NCBI RefSeq assembly: GCF_001949145.1
Contig: NW_019091381.1
Span: 82,680 to 94,850, forward strand
Direction: 5' to 3'
DNA length: 12,171 bases
DNA from: Acanthaster planci
Taxonomy: Eukaryota > Echinodermata > Asteroidea > Valvatida > Acanthasteridae
In this document: positions 1-10,900 of the stretch, piece by piece
How the letters are laid out: the number at the start of each line of letters is the position of its first letter
How positions within the stretch are numbered: the stretch's first letter is position 1
Program-made: the position numbers and the translations under genes
The notes under the pieces: model-generated
What the model saw: the letters and a program-made list of their open reading frames with translations, nothing else
What the model was told of the DNA's origin: nothing
Database searches by the model: none

Positions 1-1976
1 TCAGATGATGTTAGCAGTGATGACACATCCGAGTCACTATCTTGGGTAATACTGCAATTTGGATCTAATCGCTGAGGGGTGGATGATTTTTTGGATGGAC
101 TCTTCTCTGCTCGTGCAGCATTTTGACCCTCCAGATAACCTCTGAAGCAAATTCTCCCTCCCTGCCTTTGCAGCTGCCTTTCAAATTTGGCAATGAAATG
201 CTTACGTTGATTTTCAAGATTCGGACGGTCATGCAGCAGTGATGCTAAAGCTTGAAGCGCAGCAATATTTGGTGGAAGGAGCGGTATGTCCTTGGTGTGT
301 TTCTTCCGCTGTAGTCGTTTTTTTCTTTTATTTCTCATTTTGCCAGGACTGGAACACCAAGATGGATCCAAGGATGTAGCTTGAAAACCTCCTGCGTGTT
401 TCTTTCCAGATTTAATTTGCCCAGGTCTTTGTCCCTCAACTTCTTGTTCTACTCCATTTTCACACTGGCTTGACACTTTACTCACCTGTTTATTTTCAAC
501 TTCCTTGACAGAAGCTGAGAGTGGGCAAGATATACCTCCAACTTTACCCTCTTGGGAAGATTTGGACTTATCAAAGGTAAGAACTCTTTTGGATATGTCA
601 TCTTTTGACAATTCAACAAATGCTGCAGATTCTACAGAACCCGAGGAAGCTGAGACAGTTGGCTGTGGGCCGGAAGTTACTACCTGTGAGCTGACGGTCA
701 CTGTTTGTGGGACAGAGGTCACAATAGCGGTCATTCTTTGTAGTCCAATGATCGTTCTTTGTGAGCTTGTGATTACATCTTGTGGGCTAGAAGCTGTTCC
801 TTGCTGGTTGATGGTCACTTCTTGTGGGTTGACAGTCACACCTCGTGGGTTGGTAGTTATACTTTGTGGGTTTGTGATTACACTTTGTGGGTTGATGGTC
901 ACACCTTGTGGGTTGGTAGTTACACTTAGTGGGTTGAAGATCACACCTTGTGGGTTGACAGTCACAACTTGTGGGCAAGAAGTTACATTTTGTGTCCTGG
1001 CAGCCATTGCTTGAGGACAGGTGGTCATCATTTGGGAGTTTAAGATATCACTTTGTCGCCTGGTACTAGGGGTAACATGTTGAAGGATTGTTTGAGGGCA
1101 CGTGGTTCCCTGTAAAACAGCAGCCACTCCTCGTGGGACATTAGTCAATCCTTGTTGATGAGTTGCCTTTATTTGAGGGCCACTGATCTGTGTTTGAGAG
1201 CCAAAGAATACTGTCTGAGGACTTGAGATCATTCCTTGTTGGGCATCAGCCAATCCTTGTGGATGAGGGGCCCGTATCTGAGGGCCACTAATCAGTGTTT
1301 GCGGGCTAAGAAATAATGTCTGGGGACTTGAGATCACTCCTTGTGGGTTAGTCATCAATATATTGGGGCAGGTTGTCTTTCCTTGAGGTACAATCATTAC
1401 TACAGGCTGTCTTGTCACTCCTTGATGTCTAGTGCTCAATGCCTGGAAGCCAGCCATTAGCCCTTGAGGGCCAAATGTGATGCCTTGTGTTCCAGGTATA
1501 AATGTTTGAAGCTGAGCAAGCATTCCTTGATTGCCATCTGTCACTCCTTGAGAATTAGCTGCCACTCTCTGGGGCCCAGTTATCTCTGTCTGAAGGCCAG
1601 CCCTCAATCTTTGAGGGTACTGAGTCACTCCTTGAGAGACAGCAATCATTGTTTGTTGGCCAACAAGCAAGTTTGGGGATCTAGCAGTCACTCCCTGAGA
1701 GTGAGTTATCGGAGTTTGTGGGTCCCCAATCAATCTTTGAGAACTTGCAGACATTCCTTCGAAACCAGTATTGGGACTTTGATGGCATACTGCTGGATTG
1801 GTTGGTGTCACGCCAAGCTGACTGCTGTTTGATACATGAAGGTTCCCTGTTACTCTAGATTCTTCCTGAGATTTCTGACTTTCGGCATTCTGTTTTTCTT
1901 TCTTGTCAGGTTTCCTGGACATCACAAGTTTTTGTCTAGCAAGTGCTGATAAGTAGTCCACATCAATATCAAACAC
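1..1976 (-). CDS. SNAPC4: SNAPC4 large 3' exon with heptapeptide repeat tract, runs off the left edge
   Basis: The exon has at least 1,976 bases, open in one frame from the TTATGTTCAG acceptor to the window edge with no stop. It begins VFDIDVDYLSALARQKLVMS, then enters the Gln-heptad tract (1739-663). A polar, Ser/Lys-rich part follows, with a basic KMRNKRKKRLQRKKH. Last comes a helical-looking segment, LASLLHDRPNLENQRKHFIA, about 55 residues from the edge, and an acidic/serine tail, DSDSDVSSLL. A D-x-P...R..F-x-A-x-F pattern followed by an acidic tail also occurs near the end of known SNAP190 proteins. This suggests the true C-terminus is close beyond the window; that is inference. A perfect-looking donor, CAG|GTGAGT at 486, could make this exon end early in some transcripts. 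Confidence 0.8.
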   Translation of the reverse strand, partial: MFDIDVDYLSALARQKLVMSRKPDKKEKQNAESQKSQEESRVTGNLHVSNSSQLGVTPTNPAVCHQSPNTGFEGMSASSQRLIGDPQTPITHSQGVTARSPNLLVGQQTMIAVSQGVTQYPQRLRAGLQTEITGPQRVAANSQGVTDGNQGMLAQLQTFIPGTQGITFGPQGLMAGFQALSTRHQGVTRQPVVMIVPQGKTTCPNILMTNPQGVISSPQTLFLSPQTLISGPQIRAPHPQGLADAQQGMISSPQTVFFGSQTQISGPQIKATHQQGLTNVPRGVAAVLQGTTCPQTILQHVTPSTRRQSDILNSQMMTTCPQAMAARTQNVTSCPQVVTVNPQGVIFNPLSVTTNPQGVTINPQSVITNPQSITTNPRGVTVNPQEVTINQQGTASSPQDVITSSQRTIIGLQRMTAIVTSVPQTVTVSSQVVTSGPQPTVSASSGSVESAAFVELSKDDISKRVLTFDKSKSSQEGKVGGISCPLSASVKEVENKQVSKVSSQCENGVEQEVEGQRPGQIKSGKKHAGGFQATSLDPSWCSSPGKMRNKRKKRLQRKKHTKDIPLLPPNIAALQALASLLHDRPNLENQRKHFIAKFERQLQRQGGRICFRGYLEGQNAARAEKSPSKKSSTPQRLDPNCSITQDSDSDVSSLLTSS

Positions 1977-4900
1977 CTGAACATAAAAGAACATGAAGTA
2001 CGAATGATCAAACAGATGTACAGATAAATGATGAATACAAATGACAGATATTACAGGTAAACTACAGGTGGAATTGAGCTCAGAAACCTCCTTCACAAGT
2101 GTTGGTGTTTTTAATTCAGAGTCTATCAAATCTACTCTTTATTTATACCTCTTGGAGTAATCCAAACATTGCTCTCTGATCAGCCCGACACAGCTTCTCT
2201 TGTTTTGTACGTTCTTGTGCTGAAAGGCAAAATGTTTCAGTTGTAAAAAACTTAATTGTTCATATAATAACATCTTAATTTACCATCTGGCAATGAAATA
2301 AAAGTCTCAAACGTTGACGGTAATTCAACAGAGGGATACTTTTTGGGTATGTATAGCTGAATAGAGATTCCTAAATACAAAGAAGAAAAATCAATAAGAC
2401 AGCCTAAAGAAGTTGAAACCATGAATGACCAAATGGTAAAACTGCTTAATTGTTTGACCATTCTTTTGTAATAGTGCACCAGTCAGAAAGATTTTCTGCC
2501 TACAGGTAATTCTTTTTTTTCAATATTAGAGATCAAAATCTCATTACAGCTGATCAAAAATGCTGGTTTCATGTTACCTCTGACACTATGTTTTGTGTGA
2601 CGACCAGAGTTTCCATTACGACACAACCACATGGGATCCACTGCTTTGATGAGTTGATGATCAACTGGTGTCATTTGCTTGCGCCCTCTACGCCGCCTCA
2701 AATCAATTAATCTCACGCTGGTTTCCACATCAAATGTAGAGTTCTCCTGTTCTTTAAAGTTTGCCCGTTGCTGTGCCAACTGTTGTTCTTGTTTCTTTTG
2801 CTCCAATTGAGCATTAGATTGAGCAGCCAGTCTTGCAGTGTCTTCTTGGAGTCTTTTCAACCATCCTGTTAAGCCTCTAGGCCCTGATATACTTAAAGGA
2901 TTGTCAACACGAGATGCTCTATCCTCATCATGCTTTTCACTGATCTTTTCAATTACTGCCTCAACCTCATCACTCATCTCCTCATCTCTAGGCAACCCCT
3001 CCTCTTCATCTTCTTCTCTTGATGTACAGGATTTTTGCTCTTTGCTGGCCATGTCTTTTACAGTTTTACGTCTTGGCCTTTGTCTCATGACACCATCATT
3101 TTTAGCTTCTCCTCTTCTCTTTGTGGTTGACTCTGATACAGATTTGCCCTTTTTCAGTGCCAAAGCTTTCTGTCTTGCTGTTAGGCAAGGAGGCTCACAA
3201 CTGGTATCAACTTGGTCATCGTCGTCATCTTCTTCATCTGTATCAAAGTCATTTAGTCTTGGTCTTTTCCTTCGTTTCCTCTTGGTATCTAGGCGCTTTT
3301 TCACAGTAGGCACTGGTTTAGCTTTTTGCTTTTTGCTTTCCTCTTCCATTTTCTATCAAAATGAGAGAAAAGATTGTGGATTTCTAATTGCAATGAGAAG
3401 AAAGGAGCAATATTACTTCCATCACTTTCCAACAAGGTCACTACAAAACATCACATTGGCAAAATTCCAATACTTGAAGCATTTGTCAAAATGGCTCAAA
3501 ATAACGACTGACGCTCCATACTCCACGAAAACGTACTTCCTTGTCAGTTACATTATAATTATACTCAAGGATACCCTCTTCAGTATACAGTATAAACACC
3601 CCTCATTGGTTGAGAAGTGCCATGTTAGTGGGCAGTATTTATGTTGTTGGTTGCAATGCAACCATAACTCATGTATTTCATAGTTGTTCATGAACCAGCA
3701 ATGTGCAGCTCCCATCAAAGAAGCCTCTGTTTCTCGGAATATCGTGCCCTCTCTTAGTACCCCTAGGGGTGGATATCTACTCTTAGTACCCCTAGGGGTG
3801 GATATCTACTCTTAGTACCCCTGGGGCAAATATCTACTCTTAGTACCCCTAGGGGCAAATATCTACTCTTAGTACCCCTAGGGGCGGATATCTACTCTTA
3901 GTACCCCTAGGGGCGGATATCTACTCTTAGTACCCCTAGGGGCAAATATCTACTCTTAGTACCCCTAGGGGCGGATATCTACTCTTAGTACCCCTAGGGG
4001 CAAATATCTACTCTTAGTACCCCTAGGGGCAAATATCTACTCTTAATACCCTTAGGGGTGGATATCTACTCTTCCCTCTCACAGGATGCAGCTCTTTCTT
4101 TCACAATAGGAATTACCTCTTTCATTTCCAAGAAAGACAACAGATCAGGCAGAAATCTTCCACTGTAAACATCCTCCTCTTCAATTTTATGGTCACCTTC
4201 AGCATGAGTTGTAGATTTCCAGATAACGTACTGCTTGCACTGAACCAAATAAATAGTGAAGAACAATCATTTCTTATACTTGTGACATCCAGTCAGTTTG
4301 ACTGACTTTTGGTAGTGTGTTGCTGAAAACAAAACTTACCTGATGCAGTAACCAAATCAACATACAATGGTACATTTAACATCCAGGGAAAGGTTTTTCT
4401 AAAGTAGTTCAAGGCTAAACTTGTCATTAAGTTGCAAAAAAGTACAAAGCTGTATTGCAATAAAACTGTTCTATTAAATTGAAACTCAGTTCAAAAATAA
4501 AACAAATAAACAAAGATAGAAAAGAGAATACAGTCTTACCACAACTTTGAAGCGGTGGAGAAGGTAAAATGGTGTTCGGTTCTTCTCTCCTGGCACCTTC
4601 AGAGCTTCTGCAATTTGAGACCATTTACCTACAGAAAAAAATTACAGTATAGTCACCTTTGTGGTGCACTTCGACTTTCACTTGACTTTCCTAGTGTTGC
4701 CAAACTTCCCCAATTCATTTGGTTAGATACTGGTATTAGAATCTTCACAACACGTTGTTGGACCTTTGCAAACAATTTCAGTGTCATGAAATTTTGTCCA
4801 AAATTCAGAAGCGGTTAGATCCAGAAATAAGACAAGAATTCAGCTGAGTGTTCCCTAACATGGAGCACTTGAAACAATTTCAGAAAATCCCCCCCAAAAC

Positions 4901-7900
4901 AATTAAGAAATATTTTAAAGTTGATAAATTCTAATAAATTATTATTACCTCCACTTGCACACCTAAACACATCCTTGTAAGAAAATTATTTTCGTATTCT
5001 GGGGAGCATTTTAGGAGACTTAATTTGGCACTTAAAAAAAGAAAATTGGACAACCAATCCAAACTGAAACTTCGTAGGTAGTGGGTGGGTAAAAATCAAG
5101 ATTGCTGGAGAAGAATATTGGGAGATTGATGAAATTTCACTTTCAAGGAAATCTGAGATACAGATATTGCACCAGCAAGGTACTAGAGGTGAAAAATCAA
5201 AAAGCGCCACATTAGGGGCTGTGCAATGATAAAAAAATATTGATTTACTTTGGCAACCACAAATCCTGACAAACAAAAACATTTACTTTACATCTGTGGA
5301 AAGACGTGCATCTGTAAACAAGTTTATTCTTTTCTTTTATCATGAGGTCCTTCCTACTTGGCAAATTACACGTACCTTGTTATACCAGGAACCTTGTCTT
5401 ATCAGCAATGAAAACAAGGACTGAGACCTAAAGATTTCCTTGTTGTAAGCAGAATCTTGTACTAAGAGCACCCTTATTAATGAGGTTTGACTATAATTAT
5501 GGGTAGTACAATTGATCTACAATCTCACCAACTCCAAATTCTTGTATTTTCTTGATGAATGCAACAGTTTCCTCATAATCCCATCTGCCAGTCTTGATGC
5601 TTGGATTGTCAATGTTTGCCCATCTACAAAGAGTAATCAAGCAAGCTACGAATATAGTCAACTCCACAATTTTCAATTTTCCCCCAGTCATGACAAGCCT
5701 TAAAAATGGATTAAAAACATGTTATTCAAATGTTACAAGCATCAAATCAATGAACTGGAACACTGAGATCTTCAGTATGGGAGACTAACAAATGTTTTTA
5801 AATTGTAGGAACTGTGAGAAAAGTCTTATTAAATTTACAGGAAGGATGTTTTAGAAACATGTTAAAAGGAAGAGAAAAGGGTGTGATGATTTTTTATTTT
5901 ATTTTGAAATTTCTAGCTGTTTATCATAACGGGTCCTGCATTTTTAGAAATGTACAAAGACACAATGATTATTGTGGGGATCTAAGACATCGCTGGGGAA
6001 ATTACATTTTCTAATACAATTGTTGCCACGGTGAGATCCCTGCCTGAGCATCTCAATAAAATCTAGATTACTCCAAGAGTGTATACTAATATCAAACAAA
6101 TGCTAGTTAATATGCCACGTGTGACTATGGTCTTAAATATCACTGGGCTCAGGTCCAACCTCAAGGAAGACGAAATCTAATTAATCCTAGTTTCTGGATG
6201 GCGCTACCAAATGAGTTTGGCCAATCAGCCACACACCTGAATCTGATTTGATACTGTGTCCTTCCTGGAAATTCTTCTGCCAAACGAGACCAGTTCTTGG
6301 CTCCATAACGATTAACCAACTCAACCAATTTCTTAAGGGAAAAAAAGGAACAGGCAAAAGTCACAGTTTAGGGAAAAATAAATAAGACTTTCCTGATATT
6401 CTGTCTCATTCTTGTTTACCTTTTAAAGTAAACATTAATGTTTTTTTAGTTTTCCTTGTCTCAGAGTCTTTAATAACACTAATCTCCCTAGGAAAACACT
6501 TCAACAATGCTAAATTCAATATTTCTCAACATAAAACAAAACCTCTAATATTCAAACAATACATGCCAATTTAATTTCTCACTATTTGTACCTTTTTCTC
6601 TTCATCACTAAATCTTCCTGACTTGATGGATGGATTAACAGTTTTCACCCATCGACGTGCAACCTGATGAGCTGCTTTACCCTCCATAAAGTAAGCCACT
6701 GGAAAAACAGCAAATTTACATTTCTATATTCACCACAGTTAACCAAGTTGTGAAAGTTAATGACACAATAAGAGATTCAAAAACTCTGAGAGTAGGCAAT
6801 TCATGAAATAATTGATAAAGAACTAAAGGAGGGTCATATGTTCAAGAATGTTTCACATGTTCTTGTTAAGTAAGACAGCACTGTTAGATTAGTTATGGGC
6901 AAAATATAAAAAGAATATAAAAATATATATGATAGAAAAGTTTAGACTCTACCTTTTGCATATGGAATGTGTTTTTTGCCAATTCTGAACCTTTGAACTA
7001 ACTCAAGAAGCAGCTCATCATCTGCTTTGGTAAATATCCTGTGAAATAATATGAAAACCTTGAAAATTAAGGCATGGGATACTTCACAATCACAGTGCAA
7101 CCATTAGTCACAGCATTAATTTCAATGCTTGGTTACTATCATCAGGCATCTAACTTTGACCAAAAAAATGACGAAATTCCAATCTTTACATTACTTTGTA
7201 CAGTGTTTATTTTTTTAATTTTTCATGGCATTAGTGTGAAGTAAAACACAAGGAAATCAGCTGATCCGAGGAAACGTTGCATGCCTGTATTATCTTGTTA
7301 CTTTTTGTGTATTTTGTATTTTTGTGCATTTTTGATTACATTTTCATTGACTGTTTGCAAATTACCCCTCAAATTTTGAAGTGACCTGACCCCAACCACG
7401 ACTTTTCTATGCTACAACACAAAATGTTAATACACGCATCTTTTTGCTTACGGTTGAATGAAGGTTTTATCCAGCTGTTGGAACATCCACAAACACTGAA
7501 AAGCTGTCCTTCCTGTCTGTACAGCCAAGAAAACAAAAATTTAACCAACCAATGAAATATACAAATTACCCAAGAACATGACAATTACTTTGAGAATGTT
7601 ACTGTAGCAAAAATAAAGAAACAGAATCGCAAATGCCCATTGTCCATCTTGTTCATTTAGATCAGCCAGCAGGAAAGCCCCAATAAAGAATATCCTTAAA
7701 CAGTCAGGAACCTAAAACACTCGGTTCCCAAGGCCTTTGCTGCTAAATCCAACAGAGTCCAACGGTGACTCATTTTAGTTTACTGCTCAATCCAACAGAG
7801 TCCAACCGTGGAAGTTGCTGGGGACTTAATCAAAACAAGAGACTTAACTGCTTAATCCAACAGGATCCAACAGGATCCAACAGTGTCCAACCATGTCACA

Positions 7901-10900
7901 CAGTGCAGTTGCCTGCTGAATCCAACAGGATGTAACTGCCCATTTTATTAGTTCTCCTGAATCTAACAGAGTCCAACTTGGCAGGACTTTACTTGTTTAC
8001 TGAGCCTAACAGAAATCAACTGTCTCACAACTGTCTTTTACTATTTCTATACTATATCTTTTTTTGTTTCTTTGTTTTACTTTACCTTTCGTTTTCTTTT
8101 CTTGTTTTTGTTTGTCTTTTCTTTTTCTCTAACACTAACCCTAACCCTCTTTTTCTCTGTTTGCTGTTATTTCTTTTTTTACTTTTTCTTTGTTATCTTT
8201 TTTCTTAGCTGTTTTTTTCATTGTTTACTTGGTATGTGCTGCAATTTCTGTGACTGTGGTGGCTAGTGACAATGGAATTTCCTAAAGCACTCTCCACAGA
8301 GCCAGACATAACAGCTGCGGCATCCAAACCGTGTGGAGGGTGCATTGCCTGCATCATTCTTCCTGCCAGTCTGTCTGCACCATTTGCACTGCCAGGCATG
8401 CTTCCCCTCCATTCGCTCTCATCTGTGGCTTAGGGTGCTTCCTGAAGGCAGACCTCTGCTGGTTGACTGGGGAGGGATGGATTGTTTGGCATTGCTGCTG
8501 ATGAGACCAGTTGCTATTTCCATGATGAATTTTGAGTGTGTCATCGATGAAGGGTGACTGTCTTCTGCCTCCTCCAGCTCGTCTGTGCTGCTGGTTGTGG
8601 CAGCGATGGTACTCTGGATATGAGGGTAGTGGTGGCTGAAGCAGATCCGGGAGTTAACTTGGGCTACATCAATGAGGAAGTAGAGGAGCTTTTTCCACCA
8701 CAGTTGTGACTTTTTCGAGCAGGTGTAGTAGGCTCTTAGCTGATTGCTTTGATCTACCCCTCCCATATGCTTTGTGTAATCAATGACCTGCTTGGGAGCT
8801 GTGATCATGGTACCCCTGCGGCTTCCAATCTCATCCTTCACCTTTCTTGTCAGTGTGCCTCTGCATTTGTATCGATAGCCTTGATGTGCAGTGCTCAGCA
8901 GGTAAATGATCTTGGAGTCTTTCCATATGGTAGCTGTGAGTTGGCCATTTTGAAGGGAATAAAATGTCCCCCTTGGCATCTTTCCTAGAGTTTTGATTTT
9001 CTATGAGAAATCGTCTAGCAGGTCGACACTGGAGGACTTGATAGCTCCTGTCAGATAAGTGTCACTGACAAGAAGGCGTCTGGCAATGGGCATGGATGTG
9101 TGGTGGCGATAGGTGTAGATGTGATGGAAGTTATGAAGATGTGGCTGGGATACTTTGGTGACAATGTCTATCATCTTGGCTGATTTGCGGGAGGAATGAG
9201 GATGAGTGATGAAGTTGGACAAGTAACCCGATGAGGCATCTGCCACAGCATACAACTTGAAGCCTTTTCTGGTCGGGCATAAAGAACTTCTCCACCATTG
9301 CTTTGAACCCAGAATATTTCACCATAGCTTCATCGATTGATAGATGTTTCCCCAGGTTGAACTTGGTACGACAGGCTGCCAGAACAGCATCCCAAATTGG
9401 CTGGAGGCGGTACAGGGGATGATGGCGCATATGATGGTGCTGGTGTTTCTTATCTGGAAACATGTCTGGATTTTCATTGGGGTAGCTTTCCGGGTTGGTT
9501 GCAGGGTCAGAGCAGGTGAGGTATTTGCTGATGGTTTCAAATTGGTTACGTGTCATGATGGTAGAGATGAGCCTACTGAAGTATCCGGGTGAGGGGACCA
9601 ATAATCTTGGTAACAGGGAACCTTCACCAAGCCCACCACAAGGTGGATCCCCAGCCAGGCCTTGATCTCTCCAGCCGTCGTCAGGGCCGTTTTCCCTGCC
9701 TTCTGCAGAGAGGTGTTCGTCCATGCAGCGATCTGCGAGAAGAGGACTACAGGGAAAAACAGCAGGAAGTACTCCAAAGGTGTCCTCTTGCATGAGAAGT
9801 TTGGCCCTCGGGGTTTTGTAGACCTTTCTCTGTCGTGGCTGTCTTGCTCTCGGTCTCGATGTGGATGGCCCTGCTGCATTTGTGTCATGTTCGGTAGGGG
9901 CTGTGTCCTCCTGATTTTCCTCACCAGTGTCCACCTGTGAGCTACCCTCATCCCATGTGGTCTCCTCTAAAATACTGGCCACCTTTTCCTCCTCTTCCCC
10001 ATATTCCTCCCGACACACTACGTTCTCCTCTTCCTCAATCTGTCTCAAGACCTCCTCCAAGTAGGCTTTTTCTTCACTTTCTGAAGTCTCCACTTCTGTC
10101 TGGTAATGTTTGTTGGACATTTGCACCCCCGCCTCCCTACAACTTCTCCGCAGACTTTCCTTGAGTGTCTGTCTCTCTTCTTCCCTTTTTCTTGCCAGGA
10201 AGGCAGGGTCCTTTTCCTTGGGAAAATTCCCCTTTCCTGTCTTGCTACCCTTCAGTTTCTTCTTTGCTGGTGGAGAGTCTGGCTCCTTTTCTTTTCTCTT
10301 TGTTGCAGAACCCATCATTTCTTGAATAAAAACTTCTCTCTCTTCTCCCCTCAAGCCAAACTGCAACTTTTGCGCCTCACGATGTGCCATGGTGGATTCC
10401 AAAGTCAAGACTGCCACAATTCTCAAAAAGTTTGGTGTTTTATACCTTTATTTCTAAAGCATATTCATTTCTATTGTGTAGAAAACAATACCAAAACCAT
10501 TTTTTCAATTCACATTGTAATTACTCACCTGTAATACCTGAAAGAATAGTCATAACTTGATGCTTACCTGGCCACAAAATAGTACATCCCTCTGACAGCA
10601 TGTAAATGAGAGCATTGTTTATACACTGGTCTCTTGTAATTAATGACTAACTAGCAGCTGTTTATGTTTGATTATTGATGGTCCCCAGCATACTTGTAAC
10701 TAAAACAAGGCACAATAGGGAATCCAACAGGGCCCAACTGAATGCATCTTTCCATAGGTTGCCTGCTGAATCCCACCAGATCCAACTGTGTACACATTCA
10801 GTTACCTGCTGAATCCAACTGGATCCAACATGAAAATGTACAAGCCTTTACTACTGAATCCAACAGGCTCCATTGGCAGTGTGAAATGGTTGGAACCTGT

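Noticed and set aside
505-1014. Plus-strand open frame with regular Cys-Gly-Leu-like repeats
   Set aside because: It is the antisense shadow of the 21-bp coding repeat. Because 21 is a multiple of 3, any frame without a stop in one unit stays open. The minus-strand frame extends much further (1976 to the edge) and joins upstream exons in phase.
1464-1832. Plus-strand open frame with HSLR-like repeats
   Set aside because: It has the same cause as the 505-1014 frame: it is the antisense of the heptad tract and has no splice or start context of its own.
2838-3683. 281-codon plus-strand open frame rich in Ser, Leu and Phe
   Set aside because: It is antisense to the charged SNAPC4 exon. Lys/Glu-rich codons read backwards give Ser/Leu/Phe. 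It has no recognisable domain and runs into intron sequence.
3751-4039. TACTAAG, a branch-point-like motif, on the minus strand in ten minisatellite units
   Set aside because: The nearest copy is about 400 bases from the acceptor at 3353, too far for a normal branch point. The motif is simply part of the repeat unit.
3751-4068. CRISPR-like array
   Set aside because: Units are contiguous with no unique spacers, and the context is a eukaryotic intron.
8131-8146. Telomere-like CCCTAA repeats
   Set aside because: There are only two units, inside a pyrimidine-rich tract of a transposon. This does not indicate a telomere or an interstitial telomeric array.
7978-8266. Plus-strand frames encoding Phe/Leu-rich, membrane-like peptides
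   Set aside because: They are translations of a T-rich tract in the 3' region of the transposon. The apparent membrane segments are a composition effect.
9662-10534. Several overlapping plus-strand open frames
   Set aside because: They are antisense to the Glu/Lys-rich N-terminal part of the piggyBac transposase pseudogene and show no domain signature.
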